Assembly: GCA_018897475.1 (NCBI GenBank)
Contig: JAHIKS010000047.1
Span: 1-5,384 of the forward strand
Origin: Candidatus Altarchaeota archaeon
GTDB taxonomy: Archaea > Altiarchaeota > Altiarchaeia > IMC4 > QMZM01
Reading direction: 5' to 3'
DNA length: 5,384 bases
Below, piece by piece: positions 4,678-5,384 of the stretch (its first letter is position 1; each line of letters opens with the position of its first letter). A program made the position numbers and the translations under genes. The notes beneath the pieces are model-generated. The model was given only the letters and a program-made list of their open reading frames with translations. It was not told the origin of the DNA and ran no database searches.

Positions 4678-4693
4678 CCTCCCCCTCGAATTT
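4678..4693. repeat. Degenerate third half-site
   Basis: CCTCCCCCTCGAATTT resembles CCTCCCTCGCAATTT at 4629-4643, the right arm of IR1 with its flank. CCTCG-AATTT lacks one C of the IR1 arm and lies 51 bp downstream of it, close to five helical turns. No inverted partner is visible. Confidence 0.6.
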
Positions 4694-4699
4694 CACCCA

Positions 4700-4712
4700 T
4701 TAAAACTCAACC
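4700..4712 (+). promoter_or_regulatory. Box A-like element of orc1/cdc6
   Basis: TTAAAACTCAACC begins 27 bp before the orc1/cdc6 ATG, the spacing expected for a leaderless archaeal transcript. The following 14 bases are almost all A and contain no Shine-Dalgarno site. Confidence 0.5.
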
Positions 4713-4726
4713 AAAAAAATTCAAAA

Positions 4727-5384
4727 ATGGTAGAAGATTTATTCGAAAAAGAACTCCAAGAGAGGAAGATATTCAAGAACGTCTCAATCCTATCTCCGCA
4801 CTATGTTCCGGTGGAGCTTCCTCATAGGGAGAACGAGATAAGGGACCTGACCCGGATTATAGCCCACGTCCTGAGGAACGAAAAGCCGGACAACATCTTC
4901 GTCTATGGAAAGACGGGCACAGGAAAGACAGTCTCGGTAAAATACGTTCTCAGGAAACTGGAGGAATTCGTCCAGAACCCGGAGAAGAATTCCAACAACG
5001 TTATAGTAGGAGTCGTGTATATGAACTGCAAGGTAAGGAACTCGAAATACCAGGTTTTCCTGAAGATTCTGGAGGACGAGGCCCTTAATACGGAGGGGCT
5101 GAAGAGCATCCCTCTCTCCGACAGGTCCGATAAAGGGCTGAAGGGCATGGACCCCGCTGATTTGTACGAACGGCTCCTAAAGGTTATTCAGGACAACGGC
5201 CTTAACATCGTAGTCGTTCTCGACGAGATTGACATGATAACTAATGGCCTGAATGACGTCGTTTACCTCCTAACTAGGATAAACGACGAGATAAAGTCTG
5301 GCTCACTCTCGATAATAGGGATATCAAACGATGCAAGATTTAAGAAAAGACTGGACCCCCGGACAAAAAGCACGCTGTGCGAGG
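4727..5384 (+). CDS. cdc6: Orc1/Cdc6 replication initiator, incomplete at the window end
   Basis: This AAA+ ATPase recognises archaeal replication origins and helps load the MCM helicase. The window holds the first 219 codons of a gene whose family usually encodes about 400 residues; the last AAA+ part and the DNA-binding winged-helix domain lie beyond the edge. Visible are the typical lead-in LSPHYVPVELPHRENEI (22-38), Walker A GKTGTGKT (61-68), Walker B VVVLDEID (162-169), sensor 1 ISND (199-202) and LDPRTKSTL (209-217), which contains the conserved Arg of the family. The ATG at 4727 is the natural start: it follows a box A-like element by 27 bp, lacks a Shine-Dalgarno site, and gives an N-terminus shared with the mini-ORF at 4530. 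The gene is divergent from sepF and probably controlled by the inverted repeats upstream, possibly by its own product. Confidence 0.95.
   Translation, partial: MVEDLFEKELQERKIFKNVSILSPHYVPVELPHRENEIRDLTRIIAHVLRNEKPDNIFVYGKTGTGKTVSVKYVLRKLEEFVQNPEKNSNNVIVGVVYMNCKVRNSKYQVFLKILEDEALNTEGLKSIPLSDRSDKGLKGMDPADLYERLLKVIQDNGLNIVVVLDEIDMITNGLNDVVYLLTRINDEIKSGSLSIIGISNDARFKKRLDPRTKSTLCE

Larger units (their letters stand above)
4587..4726. other. Putative replication origin or orc1/cdc6 control region
   Basis: This 140-bp stretch between the mini-ORF and orc1/cdc6 contains a G5 run (4591-4595), two inverted repeats (4610-4644 and 4643-4673), a degenerate third half-site (4684-4693) and an A-rich tract (4701-4727) that could unwind easily. 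Archaeal origins commonly sit next to orc1/cdc6 and carry repeated, often inverted, initiator-binding sites beside an AT-rich element. That placement and the phased repeats support an origin. The half-site sequence differs from the ORB consensus as I know it, so an autoregulatory operator is the main alternative. Confidence 0.5.

Noticed and set aside
4587..4726. CRISPR array or insertion-sequence ends as explanation for the repeats
   Set aside because: There are only two inverted repeats of different sequence, no regularly spaced identical direct repeats, and no transposase or target-site duplication visible.
4903..5148. 81-codon minus-strand frame inside orc1/cdc6
   Set aside because: Antisense to the Walker A to Walker B region of a clear AAA+ initiator; no motifs of its own.

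Overview
The window is archaeal. The evidence is an archaeal-type digeranylgeranylglyceryl phosphate synthase for ether lipids, a CarB split into separate halves, an archaeal SepF, an Orc1/Cdc6 replication initiator, a tRNA-Thr with U73 and no encoded CCA, and TATA-box promoters a few bases upstream of start codons without Shine-Dalgarno (SD) sites (leaderless style). Split CarB is known from methanogens such as Methanocaldococcus, so a euryarchaeal or related lineage is plausible. I cannot place the organism more precisely.

Layout. Positions 1-177 are AT-rich and hold nothing I can support. A short unrecognised ORF (178-453, +) ends one base into a 9-bp inverted repeat that closes an 83-nt foldable segment (452-534). 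This segment has no ORF of more than a few codons and has a TATA-like box about 26 bp ahead of its minus-strand end, so it is a candidate small RNA. Next come tRNA-Thr(GGT) (586-658, -) and a UbiA-family prenyltransferase (696-1577, -). A 34-bp promoter region separates the prenyltransferase from the divergent carB2 (1612-3396, +), which encodes only the C-terminal half of carbamoyl-phosphate synthase. The gap 3397-3471 holds two perfect palindromes. Beyond it, a rhomboid protease gene (3472-4074, -) lies 8 bp downstream of sepF (4083-4451, -), and the two probably form an operon.

The most interesting part is 4452-4726, between sepF and the divergent orc1/cdc6 gene (4727 to the window end, +, incomplete). 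It contains an 18-codon reading frame (4530-4586) that copies the first 18 residues of Orc1/Cdc6 with 15 identities, and 9 of the 10 nucleotide differences fall at third codon positions. The box ahead of it also resembles the one ahead of the real gene. Between the two copies are two inverted repeats with arms of 12 and 10 bp, both with 11-bp spacers, the same GAGG/CCTC inner core, and centres 31 bp apart. A degenerate third half-site and an A-rich stretch follow. Archaeal origins commonly lie beside orc1/cdc6, so I infer a replication origin or autoregulatory region. The repeats do not clearly match the ORB (origin recognition box) consensus as I remember it.

Functionally, the right half pairs replication initiation (Orc1/Cdc6) with cell division (SepF) and a membrane protease. 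The left half carries lipid synthesis, carbamoyl-phosphate synthesis for pyrimidines and arginine, and translation.
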